From positions 1 to 64,000 of the forward strand of contig NZ_BMGM01000013.1 of the NCBI RefSeq assembly GCF_014640195.1: 64,000 bases of DNA, given 5' to 3'. How positions within the stretch are numbered: the first letter of the stretch is position 1; each line of letters starts with the position of its first letter. This stretch comes from Psychroflexus planctonicus (GTDB lineage Bacteria; Bacteroidota; Bacteroidia; Flavobacteriales; Flavobacteriaceae). Below are positions 8,403 to 16,654 of this stretch, piece after piece. The notes beneath the pieces are model-generated. The model made no database searches and had not been told where the DNA came from. It saw only the letters and a program-made list of their open reading frames with translations. Both the position numbers and the translations under genes were made by a program.

Positions 8403-8819
8403 ATGAAGAAAGTATTAATTTTATGTACAGGCAACAGCTGTAGAAGCCAAATTGCCCATGGTTTTTTGAAAACCTTTTTAGAAGGAACAGCAGAAGTATT
8501 CAGCGCAGGTGTAGAAACGCATGGAGTAAATCCAAAAGCCATTGAAGTGATGAAGGAAGAAAACATCGATTTATCTTCGCATACTTCCAATCACGTAGAT
8601 GAATACAACAACGTTGAGTTCGATTACATCATCACTGTTTGCGACCATGCTAAAGAAAAATGTCCTTTATTTATCGGAAAAGGAGAGCGTTTGCATTACA
8701 ATTTCCCCGATCCAGCCAAAGCAACAGGAAGCGATGAAGAAATCATGAACGAATTCAGAAAAGTTCGGGATATGATTAAGCAATACAGCTTGGATTTTAC
8801 TGCATCAAAATTTGTTTAA
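8403..8819 (+). CDS. arsC: arsenate reductase, thioredoxin-coupled LMW-phosphatase type
   Basis: A 138-residue protein with the phosphatase P-loop C8-TGNSC-R14 and the two resolving cysteines C80 and C87 in TVCDHAKEKCP. This is the triad spacing of thioredoxin-linked arsenate reductases. It converts arsenate to arsenite, which the adjacent Acr3 exports. The longer frame from 8379 would overlap acr3; the ATG at 8403 (MKKVLILCTGNSCRS) matches family N-termini. It is the last gene of the operon. Confidence 0.93.
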   Translation: MKKVLILCTGNSCRSQIAHGFLKTFLEGTAEVFSAGVETHGVNPKAIEVMKEENIDLSSHTSNHVDEYNNVEFDYIITVCDHAKEKCPLFIGKGERLHYNFPDPAKATGSDEEIMNEFRKVRDMIKQYSLDFTASKFV

Positions 8820-8867
8820 TTATTGTTCGTTTTTTTAGATATTCATGTAAATTAGCTAAAAAAACAA

Positions 8868-9425
8868 ATGGCATTAACTCCTTCCACCATGTTAGCTTTG
8901 GGAACGAAAGCTCCCGAATTTCATTTAACAGATTCGATTAGTAGAGAGAAGTTTACTTTTGAAAATGTAAAAGGCAAAAACGGAACGGTGGTGATGTTTA
9001 TTTGCAACCATTGCCCTTATGTAAAGCACGTTAACGAAGAAATTGTTCGCCTAGCCAACGATTACCGCATTCTAGGTTTTGGCTTTGTCGCTATTTCTAG
9101 CAATGATGTGGACAATTACCCAGAAGACCATCCTGACAAAATGTTCGAATATGCCCGAAAGTTGAACTATCCTTTTCCTTATTTATACGATGAACATCAA
9201 GAAGTGGCCAAAGCTTATCAAGCAGCTTGCACACCCGATTTTTATGTATTTGATGATGCAGATGAATTGTTTTACCGTGGACAATTAGACGATTCTCGTC
9301 CTAAAAACGGTATTCCTATTTCAGGTAGAAATATTCGCGAAGCACTTGATGCTATTCGAAACAATCAAGCTCCACCAAAAATTCAAAAGCCTAGTATGGG
9401 GTGTAACATCAAGTGGAAGAGTTAG
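8868..9425 (+). CDS. thioredoxin-family (AhpC/TSA-like) protein
   Basis: A 185-residue thioredoxin-fold protein of the peroxiredoxin/ResA superfamily. It has a redox CxxC motif (C46-NH-C49 in FICNHCPYVKHV), the cis-Pro region ACTPDFYVFD, and GTKAPEFHLTD at the N-terminus. There is no signal peptide, so it should be cytosolic. The exact substrate is not apparent; general disulfide reduction or peroxide removal is possible. Its stop overlaps by 4 bases the end of the convergent decarboxylase gene. It starts 48 bases after arsC, so read-through from the arsenic operon is conceivable. Confidence 0.85.
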   Translation: MALTPSTMLALGTKAPEFHLTDSISREKFTFENVKGKNGTVVMFICNHCPYVKHVNEEIVRLANDYRILGFGFVAISSNDVDNYPEDHPDKMFEYARKLNYPFPYLYDEHQEVAKAYQAACTPDFYVFDDADELFYRGQLDDSRPKNGIPISGRNIREALDAIRNNQAPPKIQKPSMGCNIKWKS

Positions 9426-10792
9426 ACTTGTTCCGCTTCCAATTGCACAGCAAATTTCTCTAGCACTTTAAAGAAATTCACTATTTCTTCATCAGAATTG
9501 TTGCTGTTAATCGTAACTAATCGCACAAAATCGGTTCCTTTAAAGTTTCCGTAGCCTACCATGAGTTTGGCTTCTTCATAAAGTAAATTGCACAAGACTT
9601 TAGGGTCTAAATCTTTATAGTTGAAGCAAACTGAAACAGATTCATCATAGCTATATAAAGTATAATCTTCGTTGTTTTTGATGTAGTTTCTCGCTGTTTC
9701 CGCTAAATCAAATTGATGGTCTACCATTTTTTCCAGCCCTTTAGTGCCAACCGATTTCCAGAGACTCCAGAATTTTAAAGCATCGTTTCTTCTGCCGCAT
9801 TGCAAAGAAGTTTTCCCTAAATTGAAATCATCTCCATCGGTTTGATATAAGTAATTCGCATCGCAGGCAAAAGAGTGATGTAAATTGAATCTGTTTTTGG
9901 TTACTATGATGGAACTGCTCAACGGCGTATTCAGCATTTTGTGTGCATTAAAACTAAACGAATCTACATTTTCCACACCTTTGATCAAGTGCTTGTATTT
10001 TTCGCTAAACAAAACTGCTCCACAATAGGCACCGTCCACATGGCTCCAAATTTTATATTTTTTGGCGATTTTGTCTAGTGCTTTAATTTCATCAAAAGCA
10101 CCAAGTACGGTTGTTCCTGCTGTAATGTTCACAAAAAAAGGAGTGTATCCGTTTGCTATGTCTTGTTGTACTTGTTTTTCAAATTCAGCTGGAATCATTT
10201 TACCTAGTTCATCGGTAGCGATGTTTCTGATTTGTTGTGTGCCAATACCAGCAAAACTCGCATTTTTTTGAGTAGAATAATGCGATTCAGCTGAGGTATA
10301 TAAAGTCATTTTTTTGCTAACTCCTTCTTTTTTGATGTGTTGGTCGGCTACATCTCTAGCCATCAATAAGGCCATGAAGTTGCTCATACTTCCACCAGGA
10401 GCAAAAGTTCCACCTGCATTTTCAGGATAGTTAATCAGTTTGCAAATTTCCTGTAAAATGGCTTTTTCAATGCCTACTTGTGGTCCGCCAACTTTGTAGG
10501 TATACATACTAGTATTCAACAAAACTGCTAACAATTCGCCTAAAGTTGCTTTGGTATTTCTGCCGCCAAACAATTGATTAAAAAATAATTTTGATGAAGT
10601 TCGTGGAGTATTTAATACCACTTTTTCAATTAATTCAGCAAATTCATCCTGCGAGATGCCTTCTTCATTTAAATGCAAATTAAATTCATCATAAACTTGG
10701 TCTGCAGGAATGGGTTTTACCACTGGATTATTTTCTTCTTCTTGGAATAATTTTTCTGCGATTTGATGAAATAAGCGTAAGTCTTCTTGCAT
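9422..10792 (-). CDS. group II pyridoxal-phosphate decarboxylase (Glu/Asp/cysteine sulfinate type)
   Basis: This 456-residue enzyme has the group II decarboxylase landmarks: GGTFAPGGSMSN, the cofactor-stacking His171 (SAESHYS), Asp253 in HVDGAYCGA, and the cofactor-binding Lys285 in SFNAHKML. Family members decarboxylate glutamate, aspartate, cysteine sulfinate or aromatic amino acids, and the sequence alone does not decide which. Divergent transcription from a cysteine dioxygenase gene 89 bases away makes cysteine sulfinate an attractive substrate, giving hypotaurine. Aspartate (to beta-alanine) or glutamate remain possible. Confidence 0.88.
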   Translation of the reverse strand: MQEDLRLFHQIAEKLFQEEENNPVVKPIPADQVYDEFNLHLNEEGISQDEFAELIEKVVLNTPRTSSKLFFNQLFGGRNTKATLGELLAVLLNTSMYTYKVGGPQVGIEKAILQEICKLINYPENAGGTFAPGGSMSNFMALLMARDVADQHIKKEGVSKKMTLYTSAESHYSTQKNASFAGIGTQQIRNIATDELGKMIPAEFEKQVQQDIANGYTPFFVNITAGTTVLGAFDEIKALDKIAKKYKIWSHVDGAYCGAVLFSEKYKHLIKGVENVDSFSFNAHKMLNTPLSSSIIVTKNRFNLHHSFACDANYLYQTDGDDFNLGKTSLQCGRRNDALKFWSLWKSVGTKGLEKMVDHQFDLAETARNYIKNNEDYTLYSYDESVSVCFNYKDLDPKVLCNLLYEEAKLMVGYGNFKGTDFVRLVTINSNNSDEEIVNFFKVLEKFAVQLEAEQV

Positions 10793-10881
10793 AACTTTGG
10801 TAATGAATTTATATTTACGAAAATATAGAATTTATTGGGCTTAAGTCCCGATTTTAGCATCATTTTAAAAAGCTTATTGTT
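10793..10881. promoter_or_regulatory. divergent promoter region, decarboxylase / cysteine dioxygenase
   Basis: The 89-bp gap must hold both promoters. It contains GGGCTTAAGTCCC at 10837-10849, a CTTAAG palindrome flanked by G and C runs. This is a possible shared operator, though it is imperfect and unproven. Confidence 0.3.
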
Positions 10882-11403
10882 TTGCAAACCATAGATTCAC
10901 TTTCAGATTTATTACACCTTTTGCCTAATTGCAAAGGCAAAGATTATAAAAATATTGCCCAACATTTGCAGATTCCTGCTCAAGAATTGATGGAGTTTGC
11001 TACATGGGATTCTTCTGCTTACACCCGAAATTGCATCGACCGGACCGATGATTATGAATTGATTTTGTTGTGTTGGGAAGAAGGCCAAGAAACCGATATT
11101 CATTGCCATGGTGGCGAAGAATGTTGGGTGTATCTCGCTAAAGGAAAATTGCACGAAAAGCGCTTTACTTATCAAGATGAACTTTCTTTTAAAAATGAAT
11201 TTAAAATGGAAAAAGAAGGTTTATCCTATATGAATGACGAATTGGGTTACCATTCGCTTCATAATATTGCAGAAGGCAGGAGCATGTCGCTACATTTGTA
11301 TGTGGGTCCGATTGATGAATGCACGATTTACGACGAAGATGATGATGAATTTATAGCCAAATCTTTGAGTTACGATACAGAAAATTCACTTACAAAAAAT
11401 TAA
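10882..11403 (+). CDS. cysteine dioxygenase (type I, cupin)
   Basis: A 173-residue cupin that should oxidise cysteine to cysteine sulfinate with iron and O2. The iron ligands align as His74 and His76 (DIHCHGGEECW) and His124 (GYHSLHN). Arg49 in AYTRN matches the substrate carboxylate-binding Arg. Ser136-His138-Tyr140 (SLHLY) matches the catalytic triad. Cys81 aligns with the mammalian Cys93 that is crosslinked to Tyr157; most bacterial homologues have Gly there. The start appears to be TTG, since no ATG lies in the proper place. menB follows 12 bases later. Confidence 0.85.
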   Translation: MQTIDSLSDLLHLLPNCKGKDYKNIAQHLQIPAQELMEFATWDSSAYTRNCIDRTDDYELILLCWEEGQETDIHCHGGEECWVYLAKGKLHEKRFTYQDELSFKNEFKMEKEGLSYMNDELGYHSLHNIAEGRSMSLHLYVGPIDECTIYDEDDDEFIAKSLSYDTENSLTKN

Positions 11404-11415
11404 TTCAACTTCAAT

Positions 11416-12249
11416 ATGAACTGGAAAACCGTTAAAGAATACCAAGATATTACCTACAAGAAATCGGGAGGTGTGGCAAGAATTGCTTTTAATCGCCCTG
11501 AAGTAAGAAATGCTTTTCGTCCTAAAACAGTAGGCGAACTTTTTGAAGCTTTGTTAGATGCAAGAGAAGATGTAAACATTGGCGTTGTACTGCTTTCTGC
11601 GGAAGGTCCTTCGCCTAAAGATGGCGTGTATTCGTTTTGTAGTGGTGGCGACCAAAATGCGCGTGGTTTTCAAGGTTATGTAGATGAGGATGGCATGCCT
11701 AGACTAAATATTTTGGAAGTGCAACGCTTAATTCGATTTATGCCTAAAGTAGTTATTGCTGTTGTACCCGGTTGGGCTGTAGGTGGTGGACATTCTTTAC
11801 ACACGGTTTGCGATTTAACTTTGGCGAGTAAAGAACATGCTATTTTTAAACAAACCGATGCCGATGTAACTAGTTTTGATGGTGGTTATGGTTCGGCTTA
11901 TTTAGCTAAAATGGTAGGGCAGAAGCGTGCTAGAGAAATCTTTTTCTTAGGCAGAAATTATTCTGCTCAAGATGCTTTTGAGATGGGAATGGTCAATGCA
12001 GTAATTCCACATGAAAAATTAGAAGAAACCGCTTACGAATGGGCAATGGAAATTTTAGCTAAGTCGCCAACTTCCATAAAAATGTTGAAATTTGCTTTCA
12101 ATGCTACTGACGATGGTATGGTTGGTCAACAAGTTTTTGCTGGTGAAGCCACGCGTTTAGCTTATATGACAGATGAAGCCAAAGAAGGTAGAAATGCATT
12201 TTTAGAAAAACGGAAGCCCGATTTTAGTAAAATTAAGTGGATACCGTAA
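11416..12249 (+). CDS. menB: 1,4-dihydroxy-2-naphthoyl-CoA synthase
   Basis: A 277-residue crotonase-fold enzyme of menaquinone synthesis that closes the naphthoate ring from O-succinylbenzoyl-CoA. Diagnostic segments are FNRPEVRNAFRPKTV, FCSGGDQNARG, the oxyanion-hole region PGWAVGGGHSLH, and the DVTSFDGGYGSAYLA stretch typical of MenB. The C-terminus (RKPDFSKIKWIP) also fits. It lies apart from other men genes, 12 bases behind the cysteine dioxygenase. Confidence 0.97.
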   Translation: MNWKTVKEYQDITYKKSGGVARIAFNRPEVRNAFRPKTVGELFEALLDAREDVNIGVVLLSAEGPSPKDGVYSFCSGGDQNARGFQGYVDEDGMPRLNILEVQRLIRFMPKVVIAVVPGWAVGGGHSLHTVCDLTLASKEHAIFKQTDADVTSFDGGYGSAYLAKMVGQKRAREIFFLGRNYSAQDAFEMGMVNAVIPHEKLEETAYEWAMEILAKSPTSIKMLKFAFNATDDGMVGQQVFAGEATRLAYMTDEAKEGRNAFLEKRKPDFSKIKWIP

Positions 12250-12331
12250 TTTTGTGATTGAGCATCTGTATTTTTTTATTGAATATACATAAATAACTTT
12301 TCTTTAAATAAATTATTATTAAACACAAGTA

Positions 12332-13672
12332 ATGAAAATTTTTAGATTTTGTTCAAAATTATTAATCCTGTTTTTCATATTTGGTTGCTCGGATGATGAT
12401 CAACCAACTTTAACTGTTAATTCTTTGTCTTCAACACAAACTTTTATAGGAGATACACTTTTCTTGACAGGAAAAAATTTAAACCGAATAGGCACTATTG
12501 TGTTTAGAAATCAAGAATCGGATAGAAATACTAGTAATACAGCTGAAATTATTTCAAAAACAGAAACAGAAATCAGGTTTATAGTGCCTGAATTACCTCA
12601 TGAAAAGGCAACCATTTATTTTAGTTCATTAACAGACCCTATTGATGTGGAGTTATATGGCTATATACCTTATAGTAGTTTTTACAATGGCACTATTTAT
12701 AGATCAGCTGAAGTAAAGCAAATTTTAAATGATGATATTGCTTTTTGTTATGATAATCCATCTAATAAGAGATTTAAACTTACTGATAACTTCAGTAACT
12801 ATAGAAGTTTGCCTATGTATAACTTTGACGAGTATTCATATTATGGAGATTATTCGAATTATTACTATGTTAATGAATACAGTGGATATATAATAAACAG
12901 GTGGCATAATGATATTCACATACACTCTTTTAATGACGATACAAATAGTACAAATTTTGAGTATGCTATAAACCGTACTGATTTAAATTTGGGTACCGGT
13001 GATTATATAAAGGACTTTAAGTTTGTATCTGATAGTTTAGCATATTTTATGAATGTAGAAGATGAAATGTTTCAAATATTAAATGGTACAGCAACTGCTT
13101 TTCTAGACTTATACCCTGAATTAAACAATACTCCTTATTTATCTGAAGAATATTGGACAAATGGTTTTCAACTTTTAAATGATGGTTCAATTTTAATTCT
13201 GCAAACTAATGGTATATATAAAATAAAAAATGGAGAAGTTGTTTTCAACGCTTTTAATGGAAATTTGAATCATACAGCAGGATACCATTTAAACACAACT
13301 AGGGCTAAGCCTGCATTTATTAATAATAATGCAGGATTTTATCTAGAGTCAGAACAAAAAATATATAAAAGCAATGATTATGGCGAAACTTGGACGACTT
13401 ATGATGTTAATTTCCCATTTGATGGGGATGGACGTATTGCCATTGAATATTTAGGAGAAGACCAATTCATACTACATAGATATAGATTTAAATCTTCAAT
13501 TGATTGGAAATCTAAATATATTAGTACTGATAATGGTAATAGCTGGGAAATAATATTTTATTCTAATAAACAAGGTTACGGAAATACAATAAATATGTTT
13601 GATGAATATGGTTTTACAGGAGCAAGTCACTACGGTTTAGTTAAGTTTAGAAGGTTCCCGAAGGATTTTTAG
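12332..13672 (+). CDS. lipoprotein with IPT/TIG-like domain and Asp-box repeats
   Basis: The N-terminus (MKIFRFCSKLLILFFIFGCSDDD) is a lipoprotein signal with the acylated Cys followed by acidic residues, a motif often linked to surface export in Bacteroidota. Residues of about 28-110 look like an IPT/TIG immunoglobulin fold (GDTLFLTGKNL). Two Asp-box motifs near the C-terminus (SNDYGETWTTY and STDNGNSWEII) indicate a beta-propeller as in sialidase/BNR proteins. The substrate is unknown and no enzyme residues stand out. Neighbours are menB upstream and a 310-bp gap downstream, so it is probably a single-gene unit. Confidence 0.75.
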   Translation: MKIFRFCSKLLILFFIFGCSDDDQPTLTVNSLSSTQTFIGDTLFLTGKNLNRIGTIVFRNQESDRNTSNTAEIISKTETEIRFIVPELPHEKATIYFSSLTDPIDVELYGYIPYSSFYNGTIYRSAEVKQILNDDIAFCYDNPSNKRFKLTDNFSNYRSLPMYNFDEYSYYGDYSNYYYVNEYSGYIINRWHNDIHIHSFNDDTNSTNFEYAINRTDLNLGTGDYIKDFKFVSDSLAYFMNVEDEMFQILNGTATAFLDLYPELNNTPYLSEEYWTNGFQLLNDGSILILQTNGIYKIKNGEVVFNAFNGNLNHTAGYHLNTTRAKPAFINNNAGFYLESEQKIYKSNDYGETWTTYDVNFPFDGDGRIAIEYLGEDQFILHRYRFKSSIDWKSKYISTDNGNSWEIIFYSNKQGYGNTINMFDEYGFTGASHYGLVKFRRFPKDF

Positions 13673-13982
13673 CTTTCATGTAATAATCAAAACTTATTTT
13701 AAGTTATTAATGTATAGCTTCTTGCAAAAATTTATAACTTACAAAAAACTGAAATTTTTAAAGGAACATAATTTACAGTTTTCGTTATTTTTTGTTGTAG
13801 AATTATTTTTAATATCTGAATAAAACTATACGACAAAATCTAAACAACAAAAATTGGGCTAAATAATAATTAGTTAGCCGGTGCACCACAATATTAATTT
13901 AGCTGAGATGTTATTGCTGTATTATTCAATAACTTAAAATATTTACTAACTTTACTTTCTAGAATTATAAAAAATATTAATC
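13673..13982. other. 310-bp AT-rich intergenic region
   Basis: No coding frame, clear hairpin terminator or repeat could be supported. It presumably holds the promoter of the SPOR protein gene at 13983, but no exact TAnnTTTG element was found close to that start. Confidence 0.4.
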
Positions 13983-14570
13983 ATGCCAGTTTTAACCGAA
14001 GAAGAATTACAAAGCCTTAAAGATAAAGCCGCTTTAGCTGAAAAAAATTTAAAAACCACTCAGGCTAATCAAAAACGTCTGCAAAATGAAGTAGAAGAAG
14101 CCAACAACAAAAAGAAAGGCTTTTTAGTCGGATTTTTAATTTGCCTTATTTTACTCATAGCATGTTTGGCAATTGCATTTGGAGCACCCGATATATTGGG
14201 AATAGAACAAGGTACTGAAATTGCATCGGATGAAGTGGTAGTGAAAAAATCTGAAATTGAAACTTACCAAACTTCAATATCCCAATTGGAACAAGAGTTA
14301 GCACAACAAAATAATAATCATCCGTTAGATTTAAATGAGTTTTATGCTGTTCAGTTAGGTGCTTTTAAAAAGTTTAATACGCGATTGAGTTCAGATAGTT
14401 TTAGTATTGTTCGAAATGCAAATTATAAAGATTTTAATTTATTTACCCTAGGTGTTTTTGAAACCGAAGCTGATGCTGAACAACTACGAAAAATTGTACG
14501 TCAGTTAAATTTTAGAGATGCATTTGTCGGAAAATATAAAGATGGTGAACGTATTGACGCTGAATTTTAA
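13983..14570 (+). CDS. SPOR-domain membrane protein
   Basis: The 195-residue protein has an N-terminal coiled coil (residues about 5-43), a single membrane helix (about 46-68, GFLVGFLICLILLIACLAI), a second short coiled region, and a C-terminal SPOR-like domain (YAVQLGAFKKF ... LFTLGVFETEADAEQLRK). SPOR domains bind denuded peptidoglycan glycan strands at division sites. It probably lies in the inner membrane with the domain in the periplasm. Two PH-domain membrane proteins follow 2 bases later, so the three should be one operon. Confidence 0.8.
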   Translation: MPVLTEEELQSLKDKAALAEKNLKTTQANQKRLQNEVEEANNKKKGFLVGFLICLILLIACLAIAFGAPDILGIEQGTEIASDEVVVKKSEIETYQTSISQLEQELAQQNNNHPLDLNEFYAVQLGAFKKFNTRLSSDSFSIVRNANYKDFNLFTLGVFETEADAEQLRKIVRQLNFRDAFVGKYKDGERIDAEF

Positions 14571-14572
14571 AT

Positions 14573-15106
14573 ATGAATAATAAGTCTATCGAGTTTTCAA
14601 ATTTATCTATATCAGTAGATGAGCTTCCTGATTTTAAAGATGCAAAATTAGAACCTATTGCCAAAAAGTATCAGATTTTACTGTGGTTAAATCTAGTTCT
14701 ATTAAGTCTTTTTTTTGCCGGATTAATTTCAGGTCTGTATTATTTCATAGAAGATTTCCCAAGAATTATTTTAAAAATTGCTGCTATAGTTTTCTCTTTA
14801 ATTATTGTTTTTAGTGCTATTGAGATAGGTAAGGGTTTTCCAAAACGCAAATTTGGTATTCGAGAGTTAGACATTATTTTTCAAAAGGGATTTTTCTTTT
14901 TCAAGGAAACCGTAATTCCCTTTAAGCGAATTCAACATGTGGAAATTAAACAAGGACCTGTGCTCAGGCTTCTTAATTTATATTCTCTTAAACTTTATAC
15001 TGCAGGAGCTTCAACTGGAGATCTGGTTATTAGTGGCTTGCATTTAAATGTTGCTGAAAAACTAAAGGCTAAAGTTCTACAAGTAACTGAAGACGAAGAT
15101 GAGTAA
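14573..15106 (+). CDS. bacterial PH-domain (YdbS-like) membrane protein
   Basis: A 177-residue protein with two membrane helices (about residues 36-58 and 64-86) followed by a bPH2 domain: VIPFKRIQHVEIKQGPVLRLL and LNLYSLKLYTAGAST. This layout is that of Bacillus YdbS. The next gene encodes the YdbT-like partner and overlaps by 8 bases. In Bacillus the pair affects resistance to antimicrobial peptides, but the biochemical role is not settled. Confidence 0.85.
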   Translation: MNNKSIEFSNLSISVDELPDFKDAKLEPIAKKYQILLWLNLVLLSLFFAGLISGLYYFIEDFPRIILKIAAIVFSLIIVFSAIEIGKGFPKRKFGIRELDIIFQKGFFFFKETVIPFKRIQHVEIKQGPVLRLLNLYSLKLYTAGASTGDLVISGLHLNVAEKLKAKVLQVTEDEDE

Positions 15107-16637
15107 TATCGATTTTTCAGTTTTACAGCGCCAATCCTTCAACGGAATTTTTCTCATTTTTTTTGCTGATATCGCCAAGCAATTCAAACGGTTTTTTTAT
15201 GCCATTTTTGCTCCTTTTTTAAGCGAAAACTTCAGAAATAATTACCAAGAATATTTAATTGCTGGCATAATTGTCTTGGTTATTATTCAATTTGTTTTTT
15301 CCTATTTGTCCTATTTAAAATATCAGTTTCAAATTCATAAAAGTGCTTTTATTGTTCAAAAAGGAGTGATTAAAAGAAGTGTTGTAGAAATTCCTTTTCA
15401 CCGTATTCAGAATATCAATATTCAACAAAATATCCTTCAGCAAATTTTTGGGGTAGTTGGTTTTCAGATTGAAACAGCTGGCGAAAGCGCATCCGAAATT
15501 AAAATTAAAGCTTTAGATTCTGCAACTGCAAACGCATTAAAGGAAGCTTTGTTGGATGAAGTGAAAGAAGTTGTGCACAGCGATGAAACAATTTCTTCAA
15601 TAGAAGATTCATCGCCACAAAATTCATCTTTACAAGAAGATTTAACGCAAGAGAAAGAAGCATCTACTTTGTTGCATCTCTCTTTTGGCAGATTGTTGAA
15701 AGTGGGTTTAAGTTCAAATTACTTAAAAGGCTTTGGGTTGCTTGCGCTTTTTATTGGTGGTATTGGCAATTTTGTAAATGATGTTTTGAGTAATTTTATT
15801 GAAGTTGATTTTGAAGAAGATTTAGTGCATCGTGTACCAGAAACATTAAGTTTTTTAGCATTGGTAGTTTTCATTTTTACAATGCTTGCTTTTTTACTTA
15901 CCGTTTCACTACAAGTTATTAAATATTTCAATTTAAAAGTGATTCGCATTAAAGACAACTTTGAAGTGTCTTATGGCTTATTGAAACGAATTAATCAAGT
16001 TATAAAAAAGAATAAAACTCAAGTTGTTAGTTTTGAGTATAATCCAATCTTGCGTTTATTCGGAATTAATAATGTGTTTGTAAGTCAAGCTTCTGCTTCA
16101 GAAATAACTGAAAAGCAAAAAATTGGTTTAGTGGGAATAACTTCGCTTCAATTTGAAGAATTTTTTGAAGCTATATTCGATTTGCCCTTTCAACAAAAAT
16201 TTGCAAAAACACAAACAAGCTTTAGGTATATGATTGTTTTATTTTGGAAACAAATTGTAATCTGGGTTGGTTTTGGTATTGCAGGATATTTTTTTATAAA
16301 CCCCATTGCAGGCTTTGTTTTTGCATTTTTAGGACTGATTGGCTTTACTTTCTTGAATTATAAAATAGTTTCTAAAAGCCATGTTGGATTAAATGAACAT
16401 TTGCTTAAAATTGGCTCAGGTTCAATCAATACAAAGAGTGAGTTTGTAGCGCTGTATAAAATTCAGTCTGTTCAACTCAAACGAAGTATTTTTCAACGTA
16501 TTAATGGTCATGCAGACTTAATTATATATACGGCTTCTGGAAGCCAAAGTATTCCTTATATTAATTATAATGAAGCTGTAGAACTTTTCAACTTTATGTT
16601 ATACAAAGTTGAATCTTCAAAACTAGGTTGGATTTAA
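15099..16637 (+). CDS. bacterial PH-domain (YdbT-like) membrane protein
   Basis: 512 residues with several membrane helices and three bPH2-like segments. The clearest are VVEIPFHRIQNINIQQNILQ, then VVSFEYNPILRLFGINNVFV and FVALYKIQSVQLKRSIFQRI. A charged linker of about 40 residues (EEDSS-like, residues about 163-188) separates the first repeat from the next membrane pair. It overlaps the YdbS-like gene by 8 bases, which suggests translational coupling. It ends 17 bases before the convergent dehydrogenase gene. Confidence 0.85.
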   Translation: MSNIDFSVLQRQSFNGIFLIFFADIAKQFKRFFYAIFAPFLSENFRNNYQEYLIAGIIVLVIIQFVFSYLSYLKYQFQIHKSAFIVQKGVIKRSVVEIPFHRIQNINIQQNILQQIFGVVGFQIETAGESASEIKIKALDSATANALKEALLDEVKEVVHSDETISSIEDSSPQNSSLQEDLTQEKEASTLLHLSFGRLLKVGLSSNYLKGFGLLALFIGGIGNFVNDVLSNFIEVDFEEDLVHRVPETLSFLALVVFIFTMLAFLLTVSLQVIKYFNLKVIRIKDNFEVSYGLLKRINQVIKKNKTQVVSFEYNPILRLFGINNVFVSQASASEITEKQKIGLVGITSLQFEEFFEAIFDLPFQQKFAKTQTSFRYMIVLFWKQIVIWVGFGIAGYFFINPIAGFVFAFLGLIGFTFLNYKIVSKSHVGLNEHLLKIGSGSINTKSEFVALYKIQSVQLKRSIFQRINGHADLIIYTASGSQSIPYINYNEAVELFNFMLYKVESSKLGWI

Positions 16638-16654
16638 AAGATTTTAAAAACTAC

